Origin: Lysobacterales bacterium 63-13
Lineage (GTDB): Bacteria > Pseudomonadota > Gammaproteobacteria > Xanthomonadales > Rhodanobacteraceae
Assembly (NCBI GenBank): GCA_001899855.1
Contig: MKWR01000015.1
Span: 1-64,000 of the forward strand
DNA: 64,000 bases
Direction of reading: 5' to 3'
Within the stretch, counting starts at the first letter, position 1. Each line of letters begins with the position of its first letter. A model generated the notes under the pieces. It searched no databases, was not told where the DNA came from, and worked only from the letters and a program-made list of their open reading frames with translations. Below are positions 6,866 to 16,070 of the stretch, in pieces. Both the position numbers and the translations under genes were made by a program.

Positions 6866-7930
6866 ATGCGCAAGATCATTCACGTTGACATGGATGCCTT
6901 CTACGCCTCGGTCGAGCAGCGCGATGATCCGAGCCTGCGCGGACGCCCGGTGGTGGTTGCCTGGCGCGGATCGCGCTCGGTGGTTTGCGCGGCTTCCTAC
7001 GAGGCGCGGACATTCGGCGTGCGCTCGGCGATGCCCGCGATACGCGCCGAGCGACTGTGTCCCGATGCGCTGTTCGTGCCGCCGGATTTCACTCGCTATC
7101 GCGCCGTCTCGCGCCAGGTGCGCGAGATCTTCCTGCGCCATACCGATCTCGTCGAACCGCTGTCGCTGGACGAGGCCTATCTCGATGTCACCGAGAACCA
7201 TGGCGGCCTGCCATCGGCGACGGCGGTGGCCGAGCGGATTCGTGCGCAGATCCGCGAGGAAACCCGGCTGACGGCATCGGCCGGTGTGGCGCCAAACAAG
7301 TTCCTGGCGAAGATTGCATCGGACTGGAACAAGCCGGATGGCTTGTTCGTTATCAAGCCCGAGGCGGTCACGGATTTCCTCACGCCGTTGCCGGTCGGGC
7401 GCATTCACGGCGTCGGCAAGGTCATGGATGGCAAGCTCGCCGCGCTCGGCATTCGCACCATGGGCGAATTGCGCGCGCGTGACGTGCGCGAGCTCGAAAG
7501 CCTGTTTGGTCGCTACGGGCGGCGCCTGCATGAACTGAGCCGGGGCATCGACGAGAACGCGGTGACCCCGGATCGCCCGGTGCAGTCGATCTCGGCCGAG
7601 GACACCTTCGCCGAGGATCTGCCGCTGGCCGATCTCGAACCGACCATCCGCGAGTTGAGCGCCAAGGTCTGGACGGCGACGCGCAAGGTCGAGCGCGTCG
7701 GGCGCACGATCGTGCTGAAACTGAAGACCCGCGAATTCCGCATCCTCACCCGCAGCACCACGCCGTCGACCATGCCCGATGGTGCCGACGAACTTGCCAC
7801 CATCGCCCTGGCCTTGCGCGAGCGCGTGCCGTTGCCGCCAACCACGCGTTATCGCCTGGTGGGCATCGGCATCAGCAATTTCGTGGAAGCCGACGAATTC
7901 GGCGCGCAGGGCGGGCTCTTCGCCGATTGA
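6866..7930 (+). CDS. dinB: DNA polymerase IV (Y-family translesion polymerase)
   Basis: This 354-residue protein matches DinB over its full length. Catalytic Asp8 lies in IHVDMDAFYASVE and Asp102/Glu103 in PLSLDEAYLD, both near the positions seen in E. coli DinB. The fingers/palm motif KFLAKIASDWNKPDG, the thumb helix-hairpin-helix (VGRIHGVGKVMDGKLAALG) and the little finger follow. It copies past bulky minor-groove lesions with low fidelity. ATG 6866 is chosen because the family begins MRKIIHVDMD; the frame extends far upstream but only as noise. No clear ribosome site precedes it. I saw no convincing LexA box, but I did not search exhaustively. Confidence 0.96.
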   Translation: MRKIIHVDMDAFYASVEQRDDPSLRGRPVVVAWRGSRSVVCAASYEARTFGVRSAMPAIRAERLCPDALFVPPDFTRYRAVSRQVREIFLRHTDLVEPLSLDEAYLDVTENHGGLPSATAVAERIRAQIREETRLTASAGVAPNKFLAKIASDWNKPDGLFVIKPEAVTDFLTPLPVGRIHGVGKVMDGKLAALGIRTMGELRARDVRELESLFGRYGRRLHELSRGIDENAVTPDRPVQSISAEDTFAEDLPLADLEPTIRELSAKVWTATRKVERVGRTIVLKLKTREFRILTRSTTPSTMPDGADELATIALALRERVPLPPTTRYRLVGIGISNFVEADEFGAQGGLFAD

Positions 7931-7964
7931 GCAGTGCTGCGCGTGTCCCGCACGCGGCCTTGCG

Positions 7965-8285
7965 TCAACCGCGCGAGGCGCGGTATGCGCGCCACCTTGC
8001 GTACTGGCGCGTGAAAAAACGATCGAGGCGATCGAGCAGGCGCGCGGCGATCAGCGATTCCTCGGCGATCAGGGCGGCGCCGAGAATCATGGCCAGCAAG
8101 CCGGGGCCGGGCATGACCAGCATCACCACGCCGGCAAGCATGACCAGGCCACCGAGTCCGACGATGAGCGCCTTGCGCCACAGGCTGCTGCCCTGGGGAC
8201 GGCGCAGGCGGTGACGCGTCTGGAAGCGGCGGCCGCTGGGCATGGACACGAAATGCTGCCACTGTCTCTTTACGCTGGCGCTCAT
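7965..8285 (-). CDS. PGPGW-type small transmembrane protein
   Basis: This 106-residue protein has one long hydrophobic hairpin (about residues 38-76) containing VMLVMPGPGLLAMILGAALI, the hallmark of the PGPGW/TIGR02611 family of putative membrane proteins. The N-terminus and C-terminus are Arg-rich and presumably cytoplasmic. Function is unknown. ATG 8285 is chosen because the longer frame upstream overlaps the start of the gamma-glutamyltransferase gene and is not family-like. It is convergent with dinB and divergent from the transferase gene. Confidence 0.8.
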   Translation of the reverse strand: MSASVKRQWQHFVSMPSGRRFQTRHRLRRPQGSSLWRKALIVGLGGLVMLAGVVMLVMPGPGLLAMILGAALIAEESLIAARLLDRLDRFFTRQYARWRAYRASRG

Positions 8286-8466
8286 CGGTTTCCTGATCAA
8301 GGTTTGCTGGGGCCGCACGTTGCGCGTCGCAAGCATCACCATATCGAGGCGAAATGCGTCGGTGCAATGTCGGAGCGACGGGTTCAAGCATGCCGGTGCG
8401 GCGCATGAACCGATGCGGAACCGCCGCGTCGTATGCTTGGCAGGTGCCCTCAGCCGGGAGTCGATC

Positions 8467-10164
8467 ATGTTGCGTGCGAGTCTGTTTCTTTTCATCCTCA
8501 TCGTCGCGCTCGACGCGACGGCCGCCGACCGCATCACCGGCGAGTCTTTCGCCACGCGCTCGGAAGTGTTTGCCCAGCATGGCATGGTCGCCACCTCGCA
8601 ACCGCTGGCCACGCAGATCGGCCTGGATATCCTCAAGCGCGGCGGCAATGCCATCGATGCGGCGATTGCCGCCAATGCCGCACTCGGGCTCATGGAGCCG
8701 ACCGGCAATGGCATGGGCGGCGATCTGTTCGCCATCGTCTGGGATGCGAGGACCGGCAAACTGCATGGCTACAACGGCTCGGGGCGTTCACCGCAAGGCC
8801 TGAGCCTGCAATGGTTCAAGGACAACGGCTACACGAAGGTGCCGCCCTACGGTCCCTTGCCGGTGACCACGCCGGGCGCGGTCGATGGCTGGTTTGCCCT
8901 GCACGACCGCTTCGGCAAGCTGCCGATGAAGGCCGTGCTTGCTCCGGCCATCGGCTATGGGCGCGAGGGCTTTCCCGTGAGCGAGTTGATCGCCTGGTAC
9001 TGGAATCTGTCGGTGCCGCGCCTGTCGAAATTCCCGGGCTTCAGCGAGCAATTCACCATCAACGGTCGCGCTCCGGCCAAGGGCGAGATCTGGAAGAACC
9101 CGAACCTGGCCAACACGCTTGAAACCCTTGCCAAGGGTGGCCGCGATGCGTTCTACAAAGGCCCGATCGCCCGCACGATTGCCGACTACATCAAGGCCCA
9201 GGGCGGTTTCCTCTCCGCGGCGGACCTGGCCGCGCACAAGGGCGAGTGGGTCGAGCCGGTATCGACGAACTATCGCGGCTACGATGTCTGGGAGCTGCCG
9301 CCGAACGGCCAGGGCATCGCCGCGCTGCAGATGCTCAATATCCTCGAAGGCTACGACCTCAAGGGGTACGGGTTCGGCAGCCCCGAGCACATCCACCTGT
9401 TTGTCGAGGCGAAGAAGCTGGCCTTTGCCGATCGCGCCAAGTTCTATGCCGATGCGGATTTCGTCAAGGTGCCCGTGGCCACGCTGATCTCCAAGGAATA
9501 TGCCGCCGAACGGCGCAAGCTGATTTCCATGGACAAGGCGGCGAACGCCGTCGCCCCCGGCGACTTCAAGCTCGATGGCGACACCATCTACCTGACCACG
9601 GCCGACCAGTGGGGCAACATGGTTTCGCTGATCCAGTCCAACTATCGCGGCATGGGTTCGGGCATGGCCCCGCCGGGGCTGGGCTTCATCCTGCAGGATC
9701 GCGGCGAGATGTTCGTGCTGAAGGAAGGCCACGCGAATACCTTCGCCCCGGGCAAGCGTCCGTTCCACACGATCATCCCGGCCTTCATCACCAGGGATGG
9801 CAAGCCGTGGCTGAGTTTTGGCGTGATGGGCGGCGACACGCAGCCGCAGGCGCATGCCTTGATCGTCAGCAACCTGGTCGATTTCGGCATGAACCTGCAG
9901 GAAGCCGGCGATGCCCCGCGCATCCTCCACGACGGTTCGACTTCGCCCGAAGGCCAGGTCAGCGAAATGACCGATGGCGGTGCCATCCAGCTGGAAACCG
10001 GCTTTGATTACGCGAGCATCCGCGCCCTCATGCGCCTGGGGCACAAGGTGGAATTTGCCAATGGCCCCTACGGCGGCTACCAGGCAATTGGCTGGGATGA
10101 AAAGAACAAGGTGTATATTGGCGCTTCTGAAGGACGCAAGGATGGGCAGGCGGCGGGTTATTGA
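8467..10164 (+). CDS. ggt: Gamma-glutamyltransferase, secreted
   Basis: This 565-residue periplasmic N-terminal-nucleophile hydrolase/transferase attacks gamma-glutamyl bonds such as that of glutathione. A signal peptide (MLRASLFLFILIVALDATAA) precedes the family signature LDILKRGGNAIDAAIAANAA and PTGNGMGGDLFA. The proenzyme is expected to cleave itself before Thr373, in GDTIYLTTADQWGNMVSL, giving a large and a small subunit. The oxyanion region is GSGMAPPGLGFILQDRG. The motif is closer to the GGT subfamily with T-I/V-Y than to E. coli GGT with T-T-H. The true substrate may therefore be another gamma-glutamyl compound. ATG 8467 begins the signal peptide. Confidence 0.93.
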   Translation: MLRASLFLFILIVALDATAADRITGESFATRSEVFAQHGMVATSQPLATQIGLDILKRGGNAIDAAIAANAALGLMEPTGNGMGGDLFAIVWDARTGKLHGYNGSGRSPQGLSLQWFKDNGYTKVPPYGPLPVTTPGAVDGWFALHDRFGKLPMKAVLAPAIGYGREGFPVSELIAWYWNLSVPRLSKFPGFSEQFTINGRAPAKGEIWKNPNLANTLETLAKGGRDAFYKGPIARTIADYIKAQGGFLSAADLAAHKGEWVEPVSTNYRGYDVWELPPNGQGIAALQMLNILEGYDLKGYGFGSPEHIHLFVEAKKLAFADRAKFYADADFVKVPVATLISKEYAAERRKLISMDKAANAVAPGDFKLDGDTIYLTTADQWGNMVSLIQSNYRGMGSGMAPPGLGFILQDRGEMFVLKEGHANTFAPGKRPFHTIIPAFITRDGKPWLSFGVMGGDTQPQAHALIVSNLVDFGMNLQEAGDAPRILHDGSTSPEGQVSEMTDGGAIQLETGFDYASIRALMRLGHKVEFANGPYGGYQAIGWDEKNKVYIGASEGRKDGQAAGY

Positions 10165-10201
10165 GCAAGCGCTTGCTTCACATCATCAACGGGAGGACGG
10201 C

Positions 10202-11212
10202 ATGGACACCTTGAAGCGGATATGGGTCGCGTCGATTGCCGGACTGTGCATGGCCGCCGCGTCGGCGGCACTGGCCACGGATCGTTTGCCTTACGACGAA
10301 GCCATGGCATTGATGCAGCAACACAATGCCATGGTGATCGACAGCCTGCTGGCTGAAGCAACGCCACGCTCGCTGGCGCTTGCTGCGACCGTGCTGATGC
10401 CGGTTGGCGAGGATGCCAATGAAATTGTGCAACAACGTCGGGAATGGCTCGAAAAGGCCGCGCAGATGGCACCGGATGATGTATGGGTGCAATGGCTGGC
10501 CGCTCTCAATGCCGCGCCAACCGATGTGGTCTCGGAACCCGCCCTGGCATTGCAGCGCTTGCAGCCGGACAATGGCGCGGTCTGGTTGTTCGAGGTGCAG
10601 GCGGCAGCGCGTGCCAACGACAATGCGGGCGTGACCAAGGTTCTGGCGCGACTGGGTGCGGCACGTCGTTTCGAGAATCCGTTCATGGCAACCACGCTCG
10701 AATGGCTGGAGTTTTATCGGGGCCATCCGCAACTTCAGCTATCGGGATTCGCCCCTGAATTGTCAGCTAGCGCAGCGCAGATCATGGCCACGTCGCGTGC
10801 CGCCGCGTCGGCGATGCCGAACTACACGAACTTGATGGCGGCCTGCAATTCCTCGAATTCGCCTCTCGAGACGGATCGTCGCGAGGCCTGCCTTGCCGCT
10901 GGTCGGCTCATGCTGAACGAATCGAACACGCTGGATTCCATGCAGATCGGAGTGGCCCTGCTGCGTTGGGCCGCGGCCGGAGATATCGACGAAATCACCC
11001 GCAATGCCGAGTACTTCACCCGTGAATATGCCGTGCTCGCCAGTTCGGCATTGGAGGATCCAGTGGAGTTCGCGCGCTATCAAGCCGATTGGCTGCAGAC
11101 GCGCAACGAAATCCAGATCGCCAGGAATCTGCTGACCCGGGCAGGAATCCCATTGTTGCCTCCCGCGGACTGGAAACCCGGCGAGATGTCCCTGTCGCCA
11201 AGGCAGGGCTGA
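10202..11212 (+). CDS. Secreted helical hypothetical protein
   Basis: This 336-residue protein has a signal peptide (MDTLKRIWVASIAGLCMAAA, cleavage near ALA/TD). The mature part is Ala/Leu-rich and helical, with repeated W-containing segments (DDVWVQWLAALNA, NGAVWLFEVQAAA, MATTLEWLEFYRG). This resembles tetratricopeptide-like proteins of Xanthomonadales, but no canonical repeat was recognised. GGGAGG lies about 7 bases before ATG 10202. It begins 37 bases after the transferase stop, so co-transcription with ggt is plausible. Function unknown. Confidence 0.7.
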   Translation: MDTLKRIWVASIAGLCMAAASAALATDRLPYDEAMALMQQHNAMVIDSLLAEATPRSLALAATVLMPVGEDANEIVQQRREWLEKAAQMAPDDVWVQWLAALNAAPTDVVSEPALALQRLQPDNGAVWLFEVQAAARANDNAGVTKVLARLGAARRFENPFMATTLEWLEFYRGHPQLQLSGFAPELSASAAQIMATSRAAASAMPNYTNLMAACNSSNSPLETDRREACLAAGRLMLNESNTLDSMQIGVALLRWAAAGDIDEITRNAEYFTREYAVLASSALEDPVEFARYQADWLQTRNEIQIARNLLTRAGIPLLPPADWKPGEMSLSPRQG

Positions 11213-11287
11213 AAGGCGCCTGATTCCACACTTCCCTCTTGCCTGGTGTACGCTTTGCCTCGCTGTGCTGTCTGACGGGAGGCGGTG

Positions 11288-11920
11288 ATGCTGAAAGTCC
11301 TGGTAGCGAGTTCCAAGGGCGGTTGTGGCAAGTCCACGATCGCCACGAACCTGGCGGCGCATTCGGCGCTCAAGGGCAAGGCGACCGTGCTCGCCGATGC
11401 CGACCGCCAGGCATCGAGCAGCCGCTGGTGTGAAAAGCGCGCCGATCTGGATACCGCGGTGCTGCCGATCGACGCCACGCGCAAGAACTGGCAGCAACGC
11501 ATCCCCGCCGATGCCGAGCGCGTCATCATTGATTCCGGTGCCGGCATCCGTGCCAGCGAGATTGCCGAGTTTCTCGATGACGTCGATGCCATTGTCGTGC
11601 CGGTGCTGCCCTCGGTGATCGATCTCGAGGCAACGCTGCCGTTTCTCGTCGATCTTTCCAGCCTGCCGCGCATCCGCAAGGGCAAGGTGGCCGTGGGCCT
11701 GGTCGCCAACCGCACCAAGCCATGGACGAACAACACGCAGGCGGGAATCGAGCAGATCCGCGAGTTCCCGTTCCCGATGATCGCCCAGTTGCGCGACACC
11801 CAGGCCTATTCGCTGATGAACGGCCTTGGTCGCAGCATCTTCGACTATCACTCCGAGATCGTCCGCTCCCACCAGGAAGACTGGGCAAAACTACTGCGCT
11901 GGCTGAACAAGCTCGGCTGA
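11288..11920 (+). CDS. Orphan ParA-family ATPase
   Basis: This 210-residue MinD/ParA-type ATPase has a deviant Walker A, KGGCGKST (residues 10-17), followed by a switch I-like TVLADADRQASSSRW and Walker B-like RVIIDSGAG. Proteins of this kind form ATP-dependent dimers and position plasmids, chromosomes or protein clusters. No parB or other partner lies nearby, so this is an orphan. It resembles short ParA proteins that place cytoplasmic cargo, but its cargo is unknown. ATG 11288 follows GGGAGGCG; a GTG directly before it is an alternative start. Confidence 0.85.
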   Translation: MLKVLVASSKGGCGKSTIATNLAAHSALKGKATVLADADRQASSSRWCEKRADLDTAVLPIDATRKNWQQRIPADAERVIIDSGAGIRASEIAEFLDDVDAIVVPVLPSVIDLEATLPFLVDLSSLPRIRKGKVAVGLVANRTKPWTNNTQAGIEQIREFPFPMIAQLRDTQAYSLMNGLGRSIFDYHSEIVRSHQEDWAKLLRWLNKLG

Positions 11921-12112
11921 GCACGGCTGCGGATGAATGCCTTGCCGATGGCTGCCTGGCGAGTCGTTCGGGGGTTCGGCAACGCGCAACAAGTCATTGC
12001 AGCGATGCCGGCGCAATAGCGCGGTCTGAACCGCGTCGCCGCGTCGCAGCGAGGTAACTTGGGCTTTTCGCCAGCCTTGCGGCATGATGCAGGCTCACGC
12101 CAAGGAATCATC

Positions 12113-12598
12113 ATGTCCGTACGCCAGATCATCCTGTTGCGCCACGCCCACGCAGAACCCCCGATCGAGGATCAGACGGACGAATCGCGCCCGCTGACCG
12201 AAGGTGGCGTCAGCGAGGCGATTGCCGCCGCGGCGTGGCTGAAGTCGCATGCGGCCGAGCCGAATGTCCTCATCTGCTCACCGGCCATGCGCACCCAGGA
12301 AACCGCGGCCCATGTCGTCACCGGCCTCGGTGGCGAACTTGCCATCACCGTCGAGCCACGCATATACGAAGCCACGCCCGCGGTGTTGATCCAGGTGCTT
12401 GAAGACTATCCCGATGCCGATTGCATCCTCCTGGTCGGACACAATCCAGGCCTGGAAACCCTGGTTGCCCTGCTCACCGACGGCACCTCGGACCAGGGTC
12501 GCGGCATGCCACCCGGCGCGATTGCCTGGCTGCATGTCGATGGCGATGCCAATCTCGAACCGGGTGCAGCCAGCCTGCGCCATTTCTGGTGGCCTTGA
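12113..12598 (+). CDS. sixA: SixA-family phosphohistidine phosphatase
   Basis: This 161-residue histidine-phosphatase superfamily protein has the nucleophile motif LLRHAHAE at residues 8-15 and the second catalytic His in VGHNPGLE. CSPAMRTQETA contributes the phosphate-binding Arg. SixA removes phosphate from the HPt domain of hybrid kinases such as ArcB and from phosphotransferase proteins. Length and motif order fit SixA rather than phosphoglycerate mutase. ATG 12113 with AAGGAA upstream is the natural start; the longer frame lacks similarity. The 218 bases after it hold no gene I can support. Confidence 0.88.
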   Translation: MSVRQIILLRHAHAEPPIEDQTDESRPLTEGGVSEAIAAAAWLKSHAAEPNVLICSPAMRTQETAAHVVTGLGGELAITVEPRIYEATPAVLIQVLEDYPDADCILLVGHNPGLETLVALLTDGTSDQGRGMPPGAIAWLHVDGDANLEPGAASLRHFWWP

Positions 12599-12816
12599 TC
12601 CGGCGCGATTCCGATGTCCGCGACGATTGACCGGGTCCAGGATCACGACGCGTTTGCCTTGCCCCTGTCGCCGCCGGCGGACGCAGCATTGCGTGGTGAT
12701 CTTGATGGTGGCCGCTCGTGAGGCAGTTCGCCAACAATGAAGGCATCCCGGCTGGCTGGTGCAACCTTGCGCATGCGACATGGCGCGGCGCATGGCGGAA
12801 ACCACGCCTGCCGGAA

Positions 12817-13443
12817 ATGCCGAGGCGATGCGCGAACACCGTGCGAATCGCGGGTCATCGGGCTGCCTGCCTCGCCGGCTTGCTGGCATGGGCGTCGGCG
12901 TCGGCCGATGAGCGCGCTCCGGCCACGGAAACCCTGAGTCTCGACAGCACGCAATCCAGCGCTGCCTTCAGCGTCAAGGTGATGTGGATGTTTGCCGTTG
13001 ACGGCCGCTTCGGCAATGTTCGCGGCACGGTGCAGGTCGACCGCTTCCGCAGCCAGGCCACGGTCGATGCCTTGATCGACACCGCCGCGGTGACGATGCG
13101 CCGCGACAGCGTGCAGGCCTGGGTGAAATCGGCCGAGTTCTTCGATGTCGAGCACTATCCGGAAATCCGCTTCCGCTCGGATGCGTTTCCATTGACGCGC
13201 TTGCACCTCGGCGGCCAGGTCCCGGGCGCATTGACCATGCGCGGCATCACCCGGCCAGTGGTCTTCGAGGTCATGCCCTCCCGTTGCGACAGACCGGCAA
13301 TCGCCTGCCCGATCGAGGCGGCAGGTTCGGTCAGCCGCAGCGAATTCGGCATGAGCACGCGGCGCGCGACGCTGGCCGACAAGGTCGAATTGAGCTTCAG
13401 CATCCGCATTGTCGAAGCAGCACCGGGCGCGGCGAAATCATGA
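12817..13443 (+). CDS. YceI-like periplasmic protein
   Basis: This protein of about 208 residues has a probable signal peptide (HRAACLAGLLAWASASADE) and a YceI lipocalin-like domain. Signatures include LSLDSTQSSAAFSVKVMW, FGNVRGTVQVD, SAEFFDVEHYPEIRFRS and GALTMRGITRPVVFEV. YceI proteins bind long isoprenoid chains such as polyprenyl diphosphates or quinones in an eight-stranded barrel. The start is uncertain: ATG 12817 is used, GTG 12841 would also give a signal peptide, and the frame is open back to 12718. Its stop codon overlaps the start of the phospholipase-D gene (ATGA), indicating translational coupling. Confidence 0.85.
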   Translation: MPRRCANTVRIAGHRAACLAGLLAWASASADERAPATETLSLDSTQSSAAFSVKVMWMFAVDGRFGNVRGTVQVDRFRSQATVDALIDTAAVTMRRDSVQAWVKSAEFFDVEHYPEIRFRSDAFPLTRLHLGGQVPGALTMRGITRPVVFEVMPSRCDRPAIACPIEAAGSVSRSEFGMSTRRATLADKVELSFSIRIVEAAPGAAKS

Positions 13444-15281
13444 GCGCCGCGGCATCGCCAGGACGTCAGCTGCGGCGTCTGCGAGCCATCGCCCTGGCAC
13501 TGGGCGTGCTCGCCATGGCCGGGTGCGGGGTCAACCGTCAGCTGGCACGACAAGCGGACCGCATCGTGCTCGAGGAACAAGAGCAGGCGGTGACCTGCAC
13601 GCAGGCCGATCATTGCGCGATCGATACCCCATTTCGCCAGCTGGCCGCCAGCGCAGCGAGTGCCGGCCAGCCCGGCCAGCCCGTCCATTTCGTCAATGTG
13701 CTGGAGCTGGGCGAGGATTCCCTGCTCTTGCGCGTGCACCTGATCCGCGCGGCGCGGCACAGCATCGACATACAAACCTTCATCTGGGTCAACGACGACG
13801 CCGGCAGGTTGATACTCGATGAGCTGCTCGCCGCCGCCCGGCGCGGCGTGCGCGTGCGCGTGCTGGCCGATCAACTGTTCTCGCTGGAAGACACCGAACT
13901 GCTCTCGCGGCTGGCCCTGGTCCATGAGAACTTCGAAGTGCGCATCTACAACCCGACCTTCCACAAGGCGGTCACCCGGCCACTCGAATTCGCCGCCAGC
14001 CTCCTTTGCTGTTTCACGCACTTCAACCAGCGCATGCACAACAAGCTGTTCCTCGTCGACGATGAATTCGGCATCAGTGGCGGGCGCAACTACGAGAACC
14101 GCTACTTCGACTGGGATCGCGAGTTCGACTATCGCGATCGCGACGTGCTGGTCACCGGCAAGGTCGCCGGTGGCGAAATGGCGGCATCGTTCGAGCAGTT
14201 CTGGAACTACAAGCGTGCCGCACGCCTGACCCGGCTCAACGACGTCACCAAACGCCTGGTTGCCGAGGCCGACCAGGGCCTGGCCTTGCCTGCCGCCGAG
14301 CGTGGCATTGATCCGATGCGCGTGGAGACGCTGCGCGCGCACGCCGGCCTCAACACGGAGATCGAACGCCGCTTCATTGCCCAGGCACAACGCGTCGGCC
14401 AGGTGGATTACTTTTCGGATACCCCGGACAAGCAGGATGGCGGCTCGCAAAGCAACAAGCAGCTGGGCGAGCAGATTGCGCAGATGATTGCCGGGGCCGA
14501 GCGGCAAATCATCATGCAGACGCCTTATCTGGTCATCAGCAAGCAGGCGCGCCGTGTCTTCCGCGACTTGCGCGAGCGCGCGCAACCACCGGACATCATC
14601 GTCTCGACCAATTCCCTCGCCGCGACGGATGCATTCTATGTCTACGCACTTTCGCACAAGTACAAGAAGCGTTATCTCAAGCTTGGCTTTCGCATCTACG
14701 AGTTCAAACCTCGTCCCGGCGATGCCGAACGCCTGTTCTCGCGTTACAACGAATTGAGCGGCGACGGCGAGCCGGGCGGCTATGAGCGCTACGGCATGGC
14801 GCCGCTGACCACGCAGGGCGTGCGCGTCGGCATGCATGCCAAGTCGATCATCATCGACGGCCAGGTGACCCTGATCGGTTCGCACAACTTCGATCCGCGC
14901 TCGGACAACTACAACACCGAATCCGGCCTGATCATCCATGACCGGGCGGTGGCCGGACTGGTAGGCGAGGCGATCCTTGGCGACATCGAGCCACAGAACT
15001 CGTGGACGATCGCCAAGCGTCCGCGCACCAACTTCCTGCACCGCATCAACAATGCCATCGCGGACTTTTCGTCAGCCCTGCCCTTGTTCGATTTCTGGCC
15101 GTTCCGCTACGCCACCAGCTACGACTTGAACGAGGGTTGCACGCCGATGAAGCAGACCGACCCGGGCTTCTACCAGTGCTATGGCGCAGTCGGCGATTTC
15201 CCCGAGGTGGATCTGCCGATGAAGACCATCTATACGCGCATGGTCACCGCATTCGGCGCCAGTGCCGTCGGCATCCTCTGA
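13440..15281 (+). CDS. Phospholipase D-family lipoprotein (cardiolipin synthase-like)
   Basis: This 613-residue protein has two HKD catalytic motifs: His200-Lys202-Asp207 (MHNKLFLVDDEFGISGGRN) and His466-Lys468-Asp473 (MHAKSIIIDGQVTLIGSHN). The N-terminus is a lipoprotein signal with the box LAMAGC. It therefore likely acts on phospholipid at the outer face of the inner membrane or in the periplasm, as a phosphatidyltransferase or phospholipase. Length exceeds the usual ClsA/ClsB (about 400-490), partly through an insert between the motifs (about residues 255-330). It overlaps the YceI gene by four bases, so the two are made together. Confidence 0.88.
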   Translation: MSAAASPGRQLRRLRAIALALGVLAMAGCGVNRQLARQADRIVLEEQEQAVTCTQADHCAIDTPFRQLAASAASAGQPGQPVHFVNVLELGEDSLLLRVHLIRAARHSIDIQTFIWVNDDAGRLILDELLAAARRGVRVRVLADQLFSLEDTELLSRLALVHENFEVRIYNPTFHKAVTRPLEFAASLLCCFTHFNQRMHNKLFLVDDEFGISGGRNYENRYFDWDREFDYRDRDVLVTGKVAGGEMAASFEQFWNYKRAARLTRLNDVTKRLVAEADQGLALPAAERGIDPMRVETLRAHAGLNTEIERRFIAQAQRVGQVDYFSDTPDKQDGGSQSNKQLGEQIAQMIAGAERQIIMQTPYLVISKQARRVFRDLRERAQPPDIIVSTNSLAATDAFYVYALSHKYKKRYLKLGFRIYEFKPRPGDAERLFSRYNELSGDGEPGGYERYGMAPLTTQGVRVGMHAKSIIIDGQVTLIGSHNFDPRSDNYNTESGLIIHDRAVAGLVGEAILGDIEPQNSWTIAKRPRTNFLHRINNAIADFSSALPLFDFWPFRYATSYDLNEGCTPMKQTDPGFYQCYGAVGDFPEVDLPMKTIYTRMVTAFGASAVGIL

Positions 15282-15382
15282 GCCGGAGAGGCCCCGGCAG
15301 CCATCCCGGCCTCGCGCCGATTGACGCGCCAGTGAGCGCCGTCTAGTCTCAGCGCTCGGAATTTCCCTGCGGAGTGGTACCC

Positions 15383-15958
15383 ATGTCCCTGGACATCACG
15401 ATTCAACTGGATGATGCGGATCTCGATCATTTCATCGAGGCAATGAAACGCGCGCAAGCCAATGTCAGCAACCTCGCGCCGCAGGCCATTGTCGATGCGG
15501 CATCGAAGTTGCTCGTCGACGTGCCGAGAGCCCGGGTTCCGAATTTCGTCAAGGATCGCCTGCAGAATCTCGACCAGATGATCCAGCTTGTCATCGACAC
15601 GGGATACGGCTTGCCGGACGAGGATCGCCACCGCGTGCTTTCCTGCCTGGCCTACTTTGCCGATCCGGACGACATCATCCCGGACAGCGTGCCGGTGATT
15701 GGCTTCCTCGATGATGCGATCATGATCGAGCTGTGCGTGCGCGAGCTGAAGCCCGAGATCGAGGCGTACAGCGATTTCGTGCGCTACCGCAACCAGGAGG
15801 CAAGCCGCCGCGGAGTCGATCCCGGCAGCCTCAAGACCGAGCGCGTCGATTGGCTGGAAACCCGCCGCCTTGAAGCCCACGAGAACATGCGCCGCCGCCG
15901 CCGCGATGGCTACGGCGCCGGCAGCAACTGGTCACCGACCCTGTTTCGCGCGCGCTGA
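15383..15958 (+). CDS. YkvA/DUF1232-family protein
   Basis: This 191-residue protein carries the DUF1232 core in its middle (ALSCLAYF-like VLSCLAYFADPDDIIPD, then PVIGFLDDAIMIELCV). The Asp-Pro-x-Asp-x-I-P-D pattern and the following Gly-Leu-Asp-Asp are typical. The domain is usually a membrane-associated helical hairpin of unknown function, here with a soluble N-terminal extension and a very Arg-rich C-terminus (NMRRRRRDGYG). ATG 15383 with GCGGAG upstream is preferred over GTG 15374. It stands alone between the phospholipase-D gene and a convergent secreted protein. Confidence 0.8.
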   Translation: MSLDITIQLDDADLDHFIEAMKRAQANVSNLAPQAIVDAASKLLVDVPRARVPNFVKDRLQNLDQMIQLVIDTGYGLPDEDRHRVLSCLAYFADPDDIIPDSVPVIGFLDDAIMIELCVRELKPEIEAYSDFVRYRNQEASRRGVDPGSLKTERVDWLETRRLEAHENMRRRRRDGYGAGSNWSPTLFRAR

Positions 15959-16070
15959 GCGCGCTTGTCCCTGCCGTCATCGCGGTATTGGCCGCGATGA
16001 CCGGCGTTTTCCCTTGCCGGCAGGCCGCGCCTGGCGGCAAGCACGGCGGACCTTGCTGGCGGATGCCGCA

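Noticed and set aside
12599-12816. Possible small gene between sixA and the YceI gene
   Set aside because: Frames on both strands lack similarity, signal features and ribosome sites.
13440-13443. Frameshift between the YceI and phospholipase-D genes
   Set aside because: The ATGA overlap is a normal coupled start/stop; both proteins are complete.
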